Below are positions 41,787-51,420 of a DNA stretch of 64,000 nucleotides, one piece after another (position 1 is the stretch's first letter; the number at the start of each line of letters is the position of its first letter). Origin of the DNA: Lawsonella clevelandensis (GTDB lineage Bacteria; Actinomycetota; Actinomycetes; Mycobacteriales; Mycobacteriaceae). Position numbers and translations under genes: made by a program. The notes beneath the pieces are model-generated. The model was not told the DNA's origin, searched no databases, and worked only from the letters and a program-made list of their open reading frames with translations. The stretch lies in NCBI RefSeq assembly GCF_003241315.1, contig NZ_QFOZ01000001.1, forward strand, positions 449,857-513,856, in the 5' to 3' direction.

Positions 41787-42506
41787 CTAGTTAAGAATAT
41801 TTTTATTTTTTCTCCATTGAGCTTTCTCTTCCGGAGTCAATACTGGAACTTTTTTAGCCAGTAAATATCCCCGATATATATAAAGCAGCCCTGTCCATAC
41901 ATAGAGAACAAACGCCCAAATGAATACTGCCCACCCAAGTGGTATTGCCCATTTACAACCTGAATAAGGAAGGTTAGCAAAAATTATCGTGGGGAAAGCA
42001 ACCATGAGACTTGCTGTCGCAACTTTTCCTAGATAAATCACTGACATACGAAGGCCACGATTTTGGTAGATAAAAAATATTCCCGCGAGAATAACATCGC
42101 GACAGATAAGAACAATAACCATCCACCACGGAACAAAGTGCACAACTGCCATTGAAATTGGTACAGCAATTGTCATTAACCGATCTGCGGCGGGGTCAAG
42201 ATATGCTCCTATCTTGGACTCAATATGCCAATAACGGGCAATCTTCCCATCCGCCCAATCACTGATGCCGATAATCATAAGAAGAACGAAAGCAGCTACA
42301 TAGTTGTGTTTCCCCACCAATAACCAGATAAAAACAGGGACTAGGCACAATCGTAAGAAACTAATGAAATTAGGAACAGTGAATATACCCAATGATGAAG
42401 ATGTCTTTGCTGCAGCGCTATCTTCAGATGTTCTCTTATGCGCAACATATTCAGTATTCTGTCTGGAACCCTCATTATGTTTATGTGCAGCTGTCACAGC
42501 AGACAT
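41787..42506 (-). CDS. pgsA2: CDP-alcohol phosphatidyltransferase (PgsA2-like)
   Basis: This integral membrane enzyme transfers a phosphatidyl group from CDP-diacylglycerol to an alcohol acceptor. It has 239 residues with a charged N-terminus of about 45, then about six membrane segments. The full family motif is present in DWADGKIARYW and SKIGAYLDPAADR (DG-x2-AR-x8-G-x3-D-x3-D). By position near SecA2 and OdhI it matches mycobacterial PgsA2 (Rv1822), a suggested cardiolipin or phosphatidylglycerol enzyme. ATG 42506 is chosen; the frame upstream runs through a terminator hairpin. Confidence 0.88.
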   Translation of the reverse strand: MSAVTAAHKHNEGSRQNTEYVAHKRTSEDSAAAKTSSSLGIFTVPNFISFLRLCLVPVFIWLLVGKHNYVAAFVLLMIIGISDWADGKIARYWHIESKIGAYLDPAADRLMTIAVPISMAVVHFVPWWMVIVLICRDVILAGIFFIYQNRGLRMSVIYLGKVATASLMVAFPTIIFANLPYSGCKWAIPLGWAVFIWAFVLYVWTGLLYIYRGYLLAKKVPVLTPEEKAQWRKNKNILN

Positions 42507-42540
42507 CTTCCTGTTTCTCTTCTTAACAATAGACTTCCAA

Positions 42541-42580
42541 TGGGCGGTGTATGACGCACGTAAGCACCATACACCGCCCA
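42541..42580 (-). terminator. Hairpin after gdhA
   Basis: A perfect 13-bp inverted repeat (TGGGCGGTGTATG / CATACACCGCCCA) with a 14-base loop lies 33 bases after the gdhA stop and 35 before the pgsA2 start. No clear T run follows, so termination may be partial. Confidence 0.55.
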
Positions 42581-42612
42581 TTATCAATGATAGGAAGTTA
42601 CTCCCCTATTAT

Positions 42613-43953
42613 TTAGATGACACCCATATCAATCATGGAATCTGCAACCTTAACAAAGCCGGCAATATTAGCGCCAACCATGTAGTTACCGGGGAATCCA
42701 AACTCCTCTGCAGTGGCAACTGCAGTATCGTGGATGCCTACCATAATCGAGTGCAAACGCTCGTCAGCCTGTTCAAATGACCAGTGGCTGCGGGAAGCAT
42801 TCTGCTCCATCTCCAGACCTGAAGTGGCTACGCCGCCGGCATTGGAGGCTTTACCAGGAGCGTAATGAATACCAGCCTGGCTGAAGGTCTTGATAGCTTC
42901 AGGTGAGCAGGGCATATTTGCTCCTTCCGCCACAAACTTTGTGCCATTCTTCACAAGTGTGGCAGCAGCATCGCCGTCAAGCTCATTCTGAGTAGCGCAC
43001 GGTAGTGCTACATCGCACTTAACATCCCAGATAGAACCATTAGCAACAAAAGTGGCGCTGGAACGACGGTCTGCATACTCATTAATACGACCGCGCTCAA
43101 CTTCTTTGATCTGCTTGAGGAGCTCAACGTCAATACCCTCAGGATCATAGACGTAACCGGAAGAGTCCGATGCAGTGACAACCTTAGCTCCGAGCTTCTC
43201 AGCTTTTTCAATTGCGTAAGTAGCAACGTTACCGGCACCAGAAACAACAACGGTCTTACCATCGAAACTGGTACCCGCATCCTTCAACATTTCTTCGGCA
43301 AAGTACACAAGTCCGTATCCAGTTGCCTCGGTACGAACCAGCGATCCTCCCCAATTGAGACCCTTACCAGTAAGAACACCAGCATCAAAGCTGTTGCGGA
43401 TGCGCTTGTACTGTCCATAGAGGTAGCCAATCTCGCGGCCACCAACACCGATGTCTCCAGCAGGAACGTCAACATTCTCACCGATGTGGCGCTGCAGCTC
43501 AGTCATGAATGACTGGCAGAAACGCATGATTTCGTCGTCAGACTTTCCCTTGGGATCAAAGTTAGAACCACCTTTGCCGCCACCAATAGCGAGGCCAGTG
43601 AGGGAGTTCTTAAAGATCTGTTCAAAACCTAGGAACTTGATGATGCCGAGGTTAACAGAGGGGTGGAAACGTAGACCGCCCTTATATGGACCCAAAACAC
43701 TGGAGAATTCAACACGGTAACCGCGGTTGACGTGGTATTCTCCCTTGTCATCCATCCAAGGGACACGGAACATTATCTGGCGTTCCGGCTCAACAATACG
43801 GTCCAGGAGTGCCCGGTCAGTATATTCAGGACGTTCCTTGATGACCGGCTCAAGCGATTCAAGAATCTCCTTCGCAGCCTGGTGGAATTCTTTTTCTCCA
43901 GGGTTGTTAGCAACCAGGTTAGAATAGACTTCCTGTAGCCGAGTACTTGGCAT
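42613..43953 (-). CDS. gdhA: NADP-specific glutamate dehydrogenase
   Basis: This enzyme makes glutamate from 2-oxoglutarate and ammonium with NADPH. It has 446 residues, typical of the hexameric small type. Seen are VPWMDDKGEYHVNRGYRVEF, GPYKGGLRFHPSVNLGIIKF, GGGKGGSNFDPKGKSDDEIM with the catalytic Lys, DVPAGDIGVGGREIGYLYGQ, the dinucleotide site VVSGAGNVATYAIEKAEKLG and ANAGGVATSGLEMEQN-type sequence. ATG 43953 follows AAAGG. In the conserved secA2-pgsA2-odhI neighbourhood a gdhA gene is an addition relative to the mycobacterial order I recall. Confidence 0.97.
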   Translation of the reverse strand: MPSTRLQEVYSNLVANNPGEKEFHQAAKEILESLEPVIKERPEYTDRALLDRIVEPERQIMFRVPWMDDKGEYHVNRGYRVEFSSVLGPYKGGLRFHPSVNLGIIKFLGFEQIFKNSLTGLAIGGGKGGSNFDPKGKSDDEIMRFCQSFMTELQRHIGENVDVPAGDIGVGGREIGYLYGQYKRIRNSFDAGVLTGKGLNWGGSLVRTEATGYGLVYFAEEMLKDAGTSFDGKTVVVSGAGNVATYAIEKAEKLGAKVVTASDSSGYVYDPEGIDVELLKQIKEVERGRINEYADRRSSATFVANGSIWDVKCDVALPCATQNELDGDAAATLVKNGTKFVAEGANMPCSPEAIKTFSQAGIHYAPGKASNAGGVATSGLEMEQNASRSHWSFEQADERLHSIMVGIHDTAVATAEEFGFPGNYMVGANIAGFVKVADSMIDMGVI

Positions 43954-44010
43954 GAGAGTGCCTTTCGTGTTGTGTGTTGTGTGATGAGACTCGAAAGACC
44001 ATCACTTGTG

Positions 44011-46308
44011 TCAGCGGAATACACCGCCTAAACTGGAGAACCCAGTATCACCGTCTTGTGCAAGCGGATTGCTGTGTACCATGTACGTCCATGTGGTAGA
44101 TGGGCGTACCATGCCAGCTAGATCGAGGTCAGGAAGACCGTTGGATAGGTCTAGCTTATTGAATGCTTCCTCGGCGCGCTTCTCAGCGCGTTCGATGAAG
44201 TCTTCAAAGGCCTCAATCGCAATACGATGGTATTCATCCAGAGGATTCTGGCGCCCCAAAGCGCGCAGGTGAATACTCTCCCGCACGTCATCAAGGTATG
44301 CCAGATGATCAGCCCATCCACGGTCAAGGTGGAAGAGCATGATATTTCGCGCAAGTTGATCTGCATCCTCAGCAGAGAACTTGGCCATTACCTCACTCCA
44401 CTTGTCAGTGTTATGTGAGGCAAAGTATTCAGAGGCCACATTTGTGGTCAGGATACGGTCACGCTGCTCAGAGACAATGGCACGCTGATCTGCAACTAGG
44501 CGTGAATAACGCCATGTGTATGCATGAATATCCAGCATCTGCCCCTCAGTGACACGCTGTGCATGGTTAACAAGACGAAGAGCCTTTGGCGTTGTAAAAA
44601 GACCGTCACGATCAGTTGCCCCCGGCCATTTAGCATCCGGAGCACCAGCAGCAATAAGCTCATCCTCCATAGAGATGAAGAACACGCTCATGCCCGGATC
44701 ACCCTGCCTACCAGAGCGCCCTCGCAACTGGTTATCAAGCCGTTCTGTGCGGTAGCGAGAAGTGCCAATCACACACAATCCCCCGGCATCAACAACCTTG
44801 GAACGGTCGACTTCATCGGAGCCACCCAGGCGAATATCAGTACCACGACCAGCCATCTGCGTGGAAACAGTAATAGCTCCATAGGCGCCTGCTTCCGCGA
44901 CGACTTTTGCCTCCGCAGCATCGTTTTTAGCGTTCAATACGTTGCAGTGCAGTCCTTCAGCACGCAACTGATCAGCCAGATCTTCTGACTCTGCCACATT
45001 CTGCGTACCGACAAGAATAGGTTGGCCTTTTTCGTGCACGTTCTTAATGAACGTCACAATAGCTGCTTGCTTATTACCTGCAGTATCGTAAACACGATCT
45101 TTTTCATCAACACGAATACATGGCTTATTCGGTTCAATGGGAGAAACTTCTAGATTATAGAAGCGTCGGAACTGCTCACCCGCAGCAAGTGCTGTTCCTG
45201 TCATGCCGCATACTGTTGGATAACGACCAATAAGAGCCTGAATAGTGATGGTGTCGAGCACTTCCCCAGCTTCCGAGATGGGGAGTCCTTCTTTTGCCTC
45301 AACTGCCGCTTGCAAACCATCCGGCCAACGCTGTAGCTCTGCAACACGACCACGTGCAGCATCAATAAGCTTCACTTCATTGTTACGAACAATGTAGTGT
45401 ACGTCTCGTTGCAGCAGTACATGTGCATGTAGAGCAACATTAACCTGTACAAGAGTGGTGCCTACATGCTCATCGTCATAGAGGTTAATACCACCTAGTT
45501 GCTTTTCTACAAAGCGCGATCCTTCATCCGTGAGATAGATATTGCGCTTTTCTGCATCTGTCTTGTAATGCCGATGTGACTGCAGCTGCTTAACAATGTC
45601 CACAACATCTTCTGAAGGAATCTCTCCTGCTGTGGAACCCGCAAGCACCAAAGGAACGAGTGCTTCATCGACTAGTACTGAGTCAGCCTCATCAACAATG
45701 GCGACATCCGCCTTGGGGGCAAGAAGATCATCTGCACGTGTAACAAGCTGATCTCGGAGAACGTCAAAACCAATCTCATTTACCGGAGCATACGTAATAT
45801 CGCAGGCATAAGCTGCTTCACGCTCTTCCCGCGTAGAGGATTCATTGATCCAGCCAGAACGTAAACCAACGATATTAAAAAGCGGCTCCATCCACATGGA
45901 GTCGCGTCGGGCTAGATAGTCATTCACCGAGATAACGTGAACAGCGTGTCCACTGAGCGCGTATCCCACGGCTGCGATAGCTCCAGAAAGTGTTTTACCT
46001 TCACCCGTCGCCATCTCGATGACATCGCCATCTAGCAAACGCAAGGCGCCTTCTAGCTGAACATCAAAGGGCCTCAATCCGAGACTACGATCCGCCGCTT
46101 CGCGAATTAAAGCTAAAAACCGTGGATACTCCGGGGCATCATCAGACAGAAGATCCAGTGCGTGCGCGGCATCAGCGAATTCATCATCTTTGAGAGAAGA
46201 CGCCCATTCATCATATTTTTGCGAAAGGGAAACAGCAGATTCCGCTTCTTCCCGGTTTTTTGAGGTCGAAGCTCCCAGAAGTTTCCAGAACTTTCCGAAA
46301 CCTTTCAC
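44011..46308 (-). CDS. secA2: Accessory Sec translocase ATPase SecA2
   Basis: SecA2 drives export of a subset of proteins together with the SecYEG channel. It has 765 residues, shorter than SecA1, with no C-terminal zinc/SecB-binding tail. Motifs are LRPFDVQLEGALRLLDGDVI, Walker A ATGEGKT (about 100-106), SVNDYLARRDSMWM, YAPVNEIGFDVLRDQL, DEAD box VDEADSVLVDEALVPL (about 206-209), MTGTALAAGEQF and QMAGRGTDIRLGGS, with QLRGRSGRQGDPG. GTG 46308 has AGGAG six bases upstream. The neighbour downstream is gdhA. Confidence 0.95.
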   Translation of the reverse strand: MKGFGKFWKLLGASTSKNREEAESAVSLSQKYDEWASSLKDDEFADAAHALDLLSDDAPEYPRFLALIREAADRSLGLRPFDVQLEGALRLLDGDVIEMATGEGKTLSGAIAAVGYALSGHAVHVISVNDYLARRDSMWMEPLFNIVGLRSGWINESSTREEREAAYACDITYAPVNEIGFDVLRDQLVTRADDLLAPKADVAIVDEADSVLVDEALVPLVLAGSTAGEIPSEDVVDIVKQLQSHRHYKTDAEKRNIYLTDEGSRFVEKQLGGINLYDDEHVGTTLVQVNVALHAHVLLQRDVHYIVRNNEVKLIDAARGRVAELQRWPDGLQAAVEAKEGLPISEAGEVLDTITIQALIGRYPTVCGMTGTALAAGEQFRRFYNLEVSPIEPNKPCIRVDEKDRVYDTAGNKQAAIVTFIKNVHEKGQPILVGTQNVAESEDLADQLRAEGLHCNVLNAKNDAAEAKVVAEAGAYGAITVSTQMAGRGTDIRLGGSDEVDRSKVVDAGGLCVIGTSRYRTERLDNQLRGRSGRQGDPGMSVFFISMEDELIAAGAPDAKWPGATDRDGLFTTPKALRLVNHAQRVTEGQMLDIHAYTWRYSRLVADQRAIVSEQRDRILTTNVASEYFASHNTDKWSEVMAKFSAEDADQLARNIMLFHLDRGWADHLAYLDDVRESIHLRALGRQNPLDEYHRIAIEAFEDFIERAEKRAEEAFNKLDLSNGLPDLDLAGMVRPSTTWTYMVHSNPLAQDGDTGFSSLGGVFR

Positions 46309-46574
46309 AGGAACTCCTCCTCTGTCGCTTAGCTAACGACGTATTCGCCACAGCTGAATGCTGAGCTATGCTGACTTTGCCAGCCTACAGAATCAGTTTA
46401 GCTATAGGGAAGACAAAACGACATTTCTAAGAAAGTTTTAGAGTTATTCTTTGCGAAAATTGAGCCACGCATGGCTTTTGACTAAAAACAAGAATTTTTA
46501 CAACACCACAACAACAGTCTCAGTAGTGGGTATGAATGCTTGAGCATGGCATGGATACCTGAGACGCATAACAA
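46309..46574. other. Gap upstream of secA2
   Basis: This 266-bp stretch holds the leader and presumably the promoter of the leftward secA2 gene, then AT-rich sequence up to the tRNA terminator. I see no clear promoter boxes and no gene. Confidence 0.4.
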
Positions 46575-46616
46575 ATATTAGACGGCGACCTACATGCGTA
46601 GGCCGCCGTCTAATAT
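46575..46616. terminator. Long hairpin after tRNA-Pro
   Basis: A 19-bp stem (46575-46593 with 46598-46616) has loop ATGC and one A-C mismatch. It starts nine bases after the tRNA 3' end. TTTGTT follows on the minus strand. It should stop transcription in both directions. Confidence 0.8.
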
Positions 46617-46625
46617 CTATCTTTG

Positions 46626-46699
<74 letters not shown>

Positions 46700-46811
46700 T
46701 CCACTGTCTGTGACAGCTTCTCTACTCTATAACGAGAAGTATAGATTTTCCCAATCGCCTGCAAGACAGTTATTTCCATAGAAATAATCACTATGGATTT
46801 TCGTTATTCTA

Positions 46812-48947
46812 CTAACGACGCTTCTCCCTTACTCGTACGCTAATACGGATAGGAGAACCACTAAATCCAAAACTTTCACGTAACTTACGTTCCAGGAAAC
46901 GCCGATATCCAGCTTCCAAGAAACGCGTCGTAAACAGAGCAAATGTAGGAGGGCGAGTAGCTGCTTGTGTCGCAAAAAGAACACGTGGAAGTCTGCCACC
47001 ACGCATCGGGGGCGGAGTAGCCGCCACAACTTCCTTTAGCCACTGGTTGAGCTGTCCTGTTGGAATACGTTTGTCCCAGCTCTCCAGTGCTTCTTCAATA
47101 GCGGGTACAAGTTTCTGCAAGGATCGACCAGTCGCGGCAGAAATATTAATACGCTTAGCCCAACTCAACTGTTGTAGATCGCGTTCAATTTCTCGTTCTA
47201 ATTCGCGTTGTCGCTCTTCATCGACAAGATCCCACTTATTATAGGCAAGAACAACAGCACGGCCAGCTTCCAGAACCATATTAACAACGCGCTGATCTTG
47301 TTCAGTGATGGGCTGTGAAGCATCAATAAGCATAATGACAACTTCTGCCGTCTCAATAGCTGCTTTCGTCCGCAATGATGCGTAGTATTCGTGGCCTTGT
47401 GCTTGGCCTACACGCTTGCGTAACCCAGCAGTATCAACAAAGTGCCAGAGCTGACCATCTAATTCAACAAGTGAATCAACTGGGTCAACAGTAGTGCCCG
47501 ATGCATCATCCACCACTGAACGATTTTCCCCAGACAGTTTATTGAGTAACGAACTTTTACCGACATTGGGCTTTCCAACAAGTGCCACACGCCGTACTCC
47601 TGTAAGCGCCGTTTCACCACGACGCGGGTGTTCTGGTAGCAACGTAACAATTTCATCCAGAAGATCGGCAGCACCACGCCCATGCAGCCCTGAAATTGGA
47701 TGTGGCTCTCCCAGACCCAACGACCAAAAGTCAGCTGCATCCCCATCAGCGTTAGGAGAATCAGACTTATTCGCAGCAACAAGAACCGGAATATCTGAGC
47801 GCAGCAGACTCCGAGCGGCAATTTCATCCGTGATAGTGACGCCTACTGTGGAATCGACAACGAGTACAATAATATCTGCTGTTTGCATGGCAGATTCTGC
47901 TTGCTTGGCGATTTCCTTATTCATACCTTTTGCGTCTGGTTCCCACCCACCGGTATCCGTCACCATAAAACGCCGTCCATTCCACAGCGCTTCATAGGAG
48001 TTACGGTCACGGGTAACACCAGGAAAATCTTCCACAATGGCTTCACGACGGCCAATAAAACGATTAACTAGCGTAGATTTCCCTACATTGGGGCGCCCCA
48101 CCACAGCGACTACCGGAAGTAGCTCTTTTTCTTGTGTGTGGTCAATATCCTCATCAGTGAGGTAATCAGCTGCTAAACGCTCCCATGCTTCTTCAGTAGA
48201 TGCGTCATACTCCCCCAAATCAGCATCATAGGAAGAGTCATTCGACTCAACATTTTCATCCCCGCAGTCTCCTTCAGCAGCCTGTTTTTCACGAGCTAAC
48301 TGAGCAATGATGGAAACGGTCTGCGAAAATTCATTACCAGTAGAATCCACCACAATGGCATCTTCTGCTTGCCGTAAGGGCGATACAGCCCGAGTGGAAT
48401 CAGCTTTATCACGAGCGAGGACAGAAGACAGTACCTCATCAAAGGTTGTTGTCCGCCCTTCTGCAAGATCCTGTTCTAATCGACGACGTGCGCGTTCTTC
48501 AGGAGACGCAGTAAGGAAAATCTTGAGAGGTGCATCGGGCAATACAACAGTTCCAATATCACGCCCATCAACGATGGCACCACATCCACTACACGCTAGT
48601 TTACGTTGGAATTCAACCAGCTTTTCACGTACTTCAGGGATAGCAGACACTGCAGATACGTGTGCGGTCACATCCGCCTCACGAATTTCCGCAGTAACGT
48701 CTTCACCATTGAGATAAAAATACGTTTTATTCGGGTCAGACGACACACTGATATCAGTCTCATCAAGGAGCTTCACAATTGCAGCTGTATCATCGCTGCT
48801 AAGTCCCGCCCGTAAAACAGCCAAGGTAATAATGCGGTACATGGCTCCAGTATCGAGATAAGCCATACCCAATTCTTGTGCAACAGCTCGGCAAACAGTG
48901 GATTTTCCGGCTCCACTGGGTCCATCTACAGCAATATAAAACGTCAT
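46812..48947 (-). CDS. Cytidylate kinase-GTPase Der fusion
   Basis: One frame of 711 residues joins two core enzymes. Residues 1 to about 222 are cytidylate kinase, which phosphorylates CMP and dCMP: GPSGAGKS (9-16), LDTGAMYR, IVDGRDIGTVVLPDAPLKIF, ASPEERARRR. A 55-residue acidic linker follows. From about 278 comes Der (EngA), the double GTPase for 50S assembly: VAVVGRPNVGKSTLVN, DTGGWEPD, AANKSD, second G domain VALVGKPNVGKSSLLN, DTAGLRKR, AYNKWD and the KH-like C-terminus. Homologous genes (cmk, engA) are adjacent but separate in mycobacteria. ATG 48947 overlaps the rluB stop (ATGA). Confidence 0.95.
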   Translation of the reverse strand: MTFYIAVDGPSGAGKSTVCRAVAQELGMAYLDTGAMYRIITLAVLRAGLSSDDTAAIVKLLDETDISVSSDPNKTYFYLNGEDVTAEIREADVTAHVSAVSAIPEVREKLVEFQRKLACSGCGAIVDGRDIGTVVLPDAPLKIFLTASPEERARRRLEQDLAEGRTTTFDEVLSSVLARDKADSTRAVSPLRQAEDAIVVDSTGNEFSQTVSIIAQLAREKQAAEGDCGDENVESNDSSYDADLGEYDASTEEAWERLAADYLTDEDIDHTQEKELLPVVAVVGRPNVGKSTLVNRFIGRREAIVEDFPGVTRDRNSYEALWNGRRFMVTDTGGWEPDAKGMNKEIAKQAESAMQTADIIVLVVDSTVGVTITDEIAARSLLRSDIPVLVAANKSDSPNADGDAADFWSLGLGEPHPISGLHGRGAADLLDEIVTLLPEHPRRGETALTGVRRVALVGKPNVGKSSLLNKLSGENRSVVDDASGTTVDPVDSLVELDGQLWHFVDTAGLRKRVGQAQGHEYYASLRTKAAIETAEVVIMLIDASQPITEQDQRVVNMVLEAGRAVVLAYNKWDLVDEERQRELEREIERDLQQLSWAKRINISAATGRSLQKLVPAIEEALESWDKRIPTGQLNQWLKEVVAATPPPMRGGRLPRVLFATQAATRPPTFALFTTRFLEAGYRRFLERKLRESFGFSGSPIRISVRVREKRR

Positions 48948-49861
48948 AGTTGTACCGCCTCGTAGAGTGATGCAATTTCTTTACTGGATAACTTACGGAG
49001 AGAACCAGAACGCTGATTCCCGAGCGCTACTCTCCCTAGTTGTGTACGGACAAGCTCAATAACGGGGAAGCCTATTTCAGCCAACATCCGTCGCACGATT
49101 CGGTTTCGACCTTCGTGAACCACAACTCTCACCAGAGTTTTTCCATCCAATTTATCGATGATCTGTAGTTCATCTGCACTAATTGGACCATCATCAAGGT
49201 CAATCCCCTGACGCAGCTTACGCGCCTCACGTTGTCCCATTACTCCTCGTACAGTAGCGAGATACGTTTTTGGGACCTCGTAGGAGGGATGCATAAGACG
49301 ATGAGCTAATTCCCCATCATTGGTGAGAAGTAACAGTCCTTCTGTGTCTTGATCCAACCTACCTACATGAAAAAGCCGCTGTCCTGCGCGAATACGGTCT
49401 GCAACGATATCGCCTACGCACGGACGTCCATGATCATCAGACATAGCCGACAGGTAACCACGGGGTTTATTAAGGAGAAGATAAACATGTTCTTCTCTCG
49501 CAATAACACGTTCCCCATCAACATGTACTACAGCGTTGGCAGGATTAACTTTTACACCCTGCTGACGGATCACTTTACCATTCACTTGTACGCGTCCTGC
49601 CGCAATGAGCTCTTCAGAAACACGCCGTGAGGCGACACCTGCTTGCGCCAGATATTTCTGTAGCCGCATTTCTTGCGGCGGATGAGAAGAAGATACGGAA
49701 ACGTCAACAGGGTTGTTCGCCGTTACCATGTGATGCCGACTGGGCCGAGCCGAGGATGTACGTGGGAGATTCTTCTTTACTACAGAAGAATGTGATGAAT
49801 AAGAATTTTTTCGAGGACTCTTCCTTGCCGGTGTGCCATCACGGCGAGCGGGTCGGTTCAC
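48944..49861 (-). CDS. rluB: 23S rRNA pseudouridine synthase RluB
   Basis: This enzyme converts a uridine of 23S rRNA helix 89 to pseudouridine. It has 305 residues: a basic, Ser-rich N-terminal extension of about 60, an S4 domain (MRLQKYLAQAGVASRRVSEEL), then the catalytic domain with KPRGYLSAM, HVGRLDQDTEGLLLLTNDGE containing the catalytic Asp, and EGRNRIVRRMLAEIG. GTG 49861 has only a weak ribosome site; ATG codons inside the extension would give a shorter protein. It lies between scpB and the cmk-der fusion, the usual actinobacterial order. Confidence 0.94.
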   Translation of the reverse strand: MNRPARRDGTPARKSPRKNSYSSHSSVVKKNLPRTSSARPSRHHMVTANNPVDVSVSSSHPPQEMRLQKYLAQAGVASRRVSEELIAAGRVQVNGKVIRQQGVKVNPANAVVHVDGERVIAREEHVYLLLNKPRGYLSAMSDDHGRPCVGDIVADRIRAGQRLFHVGRLDQDTEGLLLLTNDGELAHRLMHPSYEVPKTYLATVRGVMGQREARKLRQGIDLDDGPISADELQIIDKLDGKTLVRVVVHEGRNRIVRRMLAEIGFPVIELVRTQLGRVALGNQRSGSLRKLSSKEIASLYEAVQL

Positions 49862-49935
49862 AATGTTCTCTTTTCTACACCATATTCAGCATCATGTTTA
49901 GTGCTGAGATGAATCAGGTTAACGTGGCCATTGTC

Positions 49936-50619
49936 TCATTTTGAAGGGGCTCCGTCACCTTTGTCATCACCAAACTCGTCTTCCGCTCTAGTATCCGTTT
50001 GTCCGGTTTTAGCACGATGCGCTTCAAAACTTAGACGTGCCTCATCATCTATTTCATCAATACGTTCTACATCAGGCAATAGAGGTGCTAAATCGGGTAG
50101 TGCGGAAAGATCCGTTAACCCAAGTTGTTCGAGAAAAAGTGATGTTGTACAAAACAGCATTCCTCCAGTTTCTGGATCGTGACCATTTTCGACGATAAGT
50201 CCGCGCGCTTGCAGTGTCCGCATTACCCCTTCGACATTCACTCCGCGTACGGCAGAGACTTGAGAACGGGTAACTGGTTGACGGTAAGCCACTACAGCTA
50301 AGGTCTCTAAAGCTTGCCGTGATAATGTTCCACGACTACCGTCAAGCAATACTTTTTCAACATAGGGTGCATATTCTGCGCGAGTATAAAGCCTCCACCC
50401 ATCGGGCATTTCTCGTAGATCAATACCACTATGGGCAGAATTCAATTCATCGGACCACTGTACGAGAATATTTCGTACAGTCTCTTCATCACTATCAACA
50501 GCTCGTGCTAAATCGCAGGTAGTAATAGGGGTATCAACAATAAGCACAACCGCTTCAATAGCGCCACGCAAAGTGCCGGGCAGAGTAGATTCCGTATTGT
50601 TGATGTCGTTCTTATCCAT
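49936..50619 (-). CDS. scpB: Segregation and condensation protein B
   Basis: ScpB is a winged-helix subunit (kite protein) of the SMC-ScpAB complex that organises chromosomes. It has 227 residues. Family marks are LRGAIEAVVLIVDTPITTCD, GWRLYTRAEYAPYVEKVL, LSRQALETLAVVAYRQPVTR, SQVSAVRGVNVEGVMRTLQA and TGGMLFCTTSLFLEQLGL. The C-terminal 35 residues are acidic and variable. It follows scpA by nine bases. Confidence 0.95.
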   Translation of the reverse strand: MDKNDINNTESTLPGTLRGAIEAVVLIVDTPITTCDLARAVDSDEETVRNILVQWSDELNSAHSGIDLREMPDGWRLYTRAEYAPYVEKVLLDGSRGTLSRQALETLAVVAYRQPVTRSQVSAVRGVNVEGVMRTLQARGLIVENGHDPETGGMLFCTTSLFLEQLGLTDLSALPDLAPLLPDVERIDEIDDEARLSFEAHRAKTGQTDTRAEDEFGDDKGDGAPSK

Positions 50620-50628
50620 AGTTATCCG

Positions 50629-51417
50629 CTATTCCCCCATTGCTCTTTCTAGCTCATCGTCGGTAAATGTTTTACCAGTCCATTCAACATAGAGATTCCC
50701 TAAAGGATCTTCCTGGTCGAAATCAACAGCTTTTAGTTTGTACAGTTCCAATAAGCTGAGGAATCGACCAACAACTGTCATATTTTGCGAACAGTCAGCG
50801 ACAAGCTGTGCAAAGTCCATTCTCTCGCCACGGTGTAATCCTGATAGTGCTCTCACAATGTACTGAGCTTCTTGTTTAACTGAGACGACGGGAACATGCA
50901 CATGCGTAGTACTCACGCTCGGAACGGGTTTAGGACGGAAAGCTACCGCAGCAAGTAGTGCAAATTCCGTTGCACTCATTCCTAGATCAACTGGCGGGAG
51001 CAGGTGAAGATAATGTTCTTCAGGTGCCACTGAGCGCGCGTATCGATGGGGCGCTTCCTGCTGCCATCGGGCAAACTGTTGCGCAACCTCTTTAAAAGCC
51101 TTGTATTGGAAAAGACGGGCAAAAAGAAGATCCCGTGCTTCTAGTAATTCAAGATCTGCGGGATCGACCATATCTCCCTGTGGGAGGAGCCGGGCAGTTT
51201 TAAGATCAAGAAGAGTCGCAGCAACAACAAGAAACTCTGTGACAGCATCCAGGCCTTTTTCTTCACTTAGACTCCGCGTATAGGCTACAAACTCATCAGT
51301 AACCTCATGAAGTGCCACTTCGGTAATGTCTAATTTACGGTCTTGAATAAGCTGTAACAGCAGGTCAAATGGCCCTTCAAAGTTTCTTAGCCGAAGTTGG
51401 AAACCGTCCTCATTCAC
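50629..51417 (-). CDS. scpA: Segregation and condensation protein A
   Basis: ScpA is the kleisin that bridges the SMC heads. It has 262 residues: the N-terminal mark FQLRLRNFEGPFDLLLQLIQ, DITEVALHEVTDEFVAYTRS, FLVVAATLLDLKTARLLP, and the C-terminal winged helix with VVGRFLSLLELYKLKAVDFD. GTG 51417 opens the gene three bases after the parA stop. It makes one unit with parA upstream and scpB downstream. Confidence 0.95.
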   Translation of the reverse strand: MNEDGFQLRLRNFEGPFDLLLQLIQDRKLDITEVALHEVTDEFVAYTRSLSEEKGLDAVTEFLVVAATLLDLKTARLLPQGDMVDPADLELLEARDLLFARLFQYKAFKEVAQQFARWQQEAPHRYARSVAPEEHYLHLLPPVDLGMSATEFALLAAVAFRPKPVPSVSTTHVHVPVVSVKQEAQYIVRALSGLHRGERMDFAQLVADCSQNMTVVGRFLSLLELYKLKAVDFDQEDPLGNLYVEWTGKTFTDDELERAMGE

Positions 51418-51420
51418 AAT

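Noticed and set aside
42507..42587. Longer N-terminus for PgsA2
   Set aside because: The extra 27 codons are encoded by the 42541-42580 terminator hairpin; ATG 42506 has AGGA close by.
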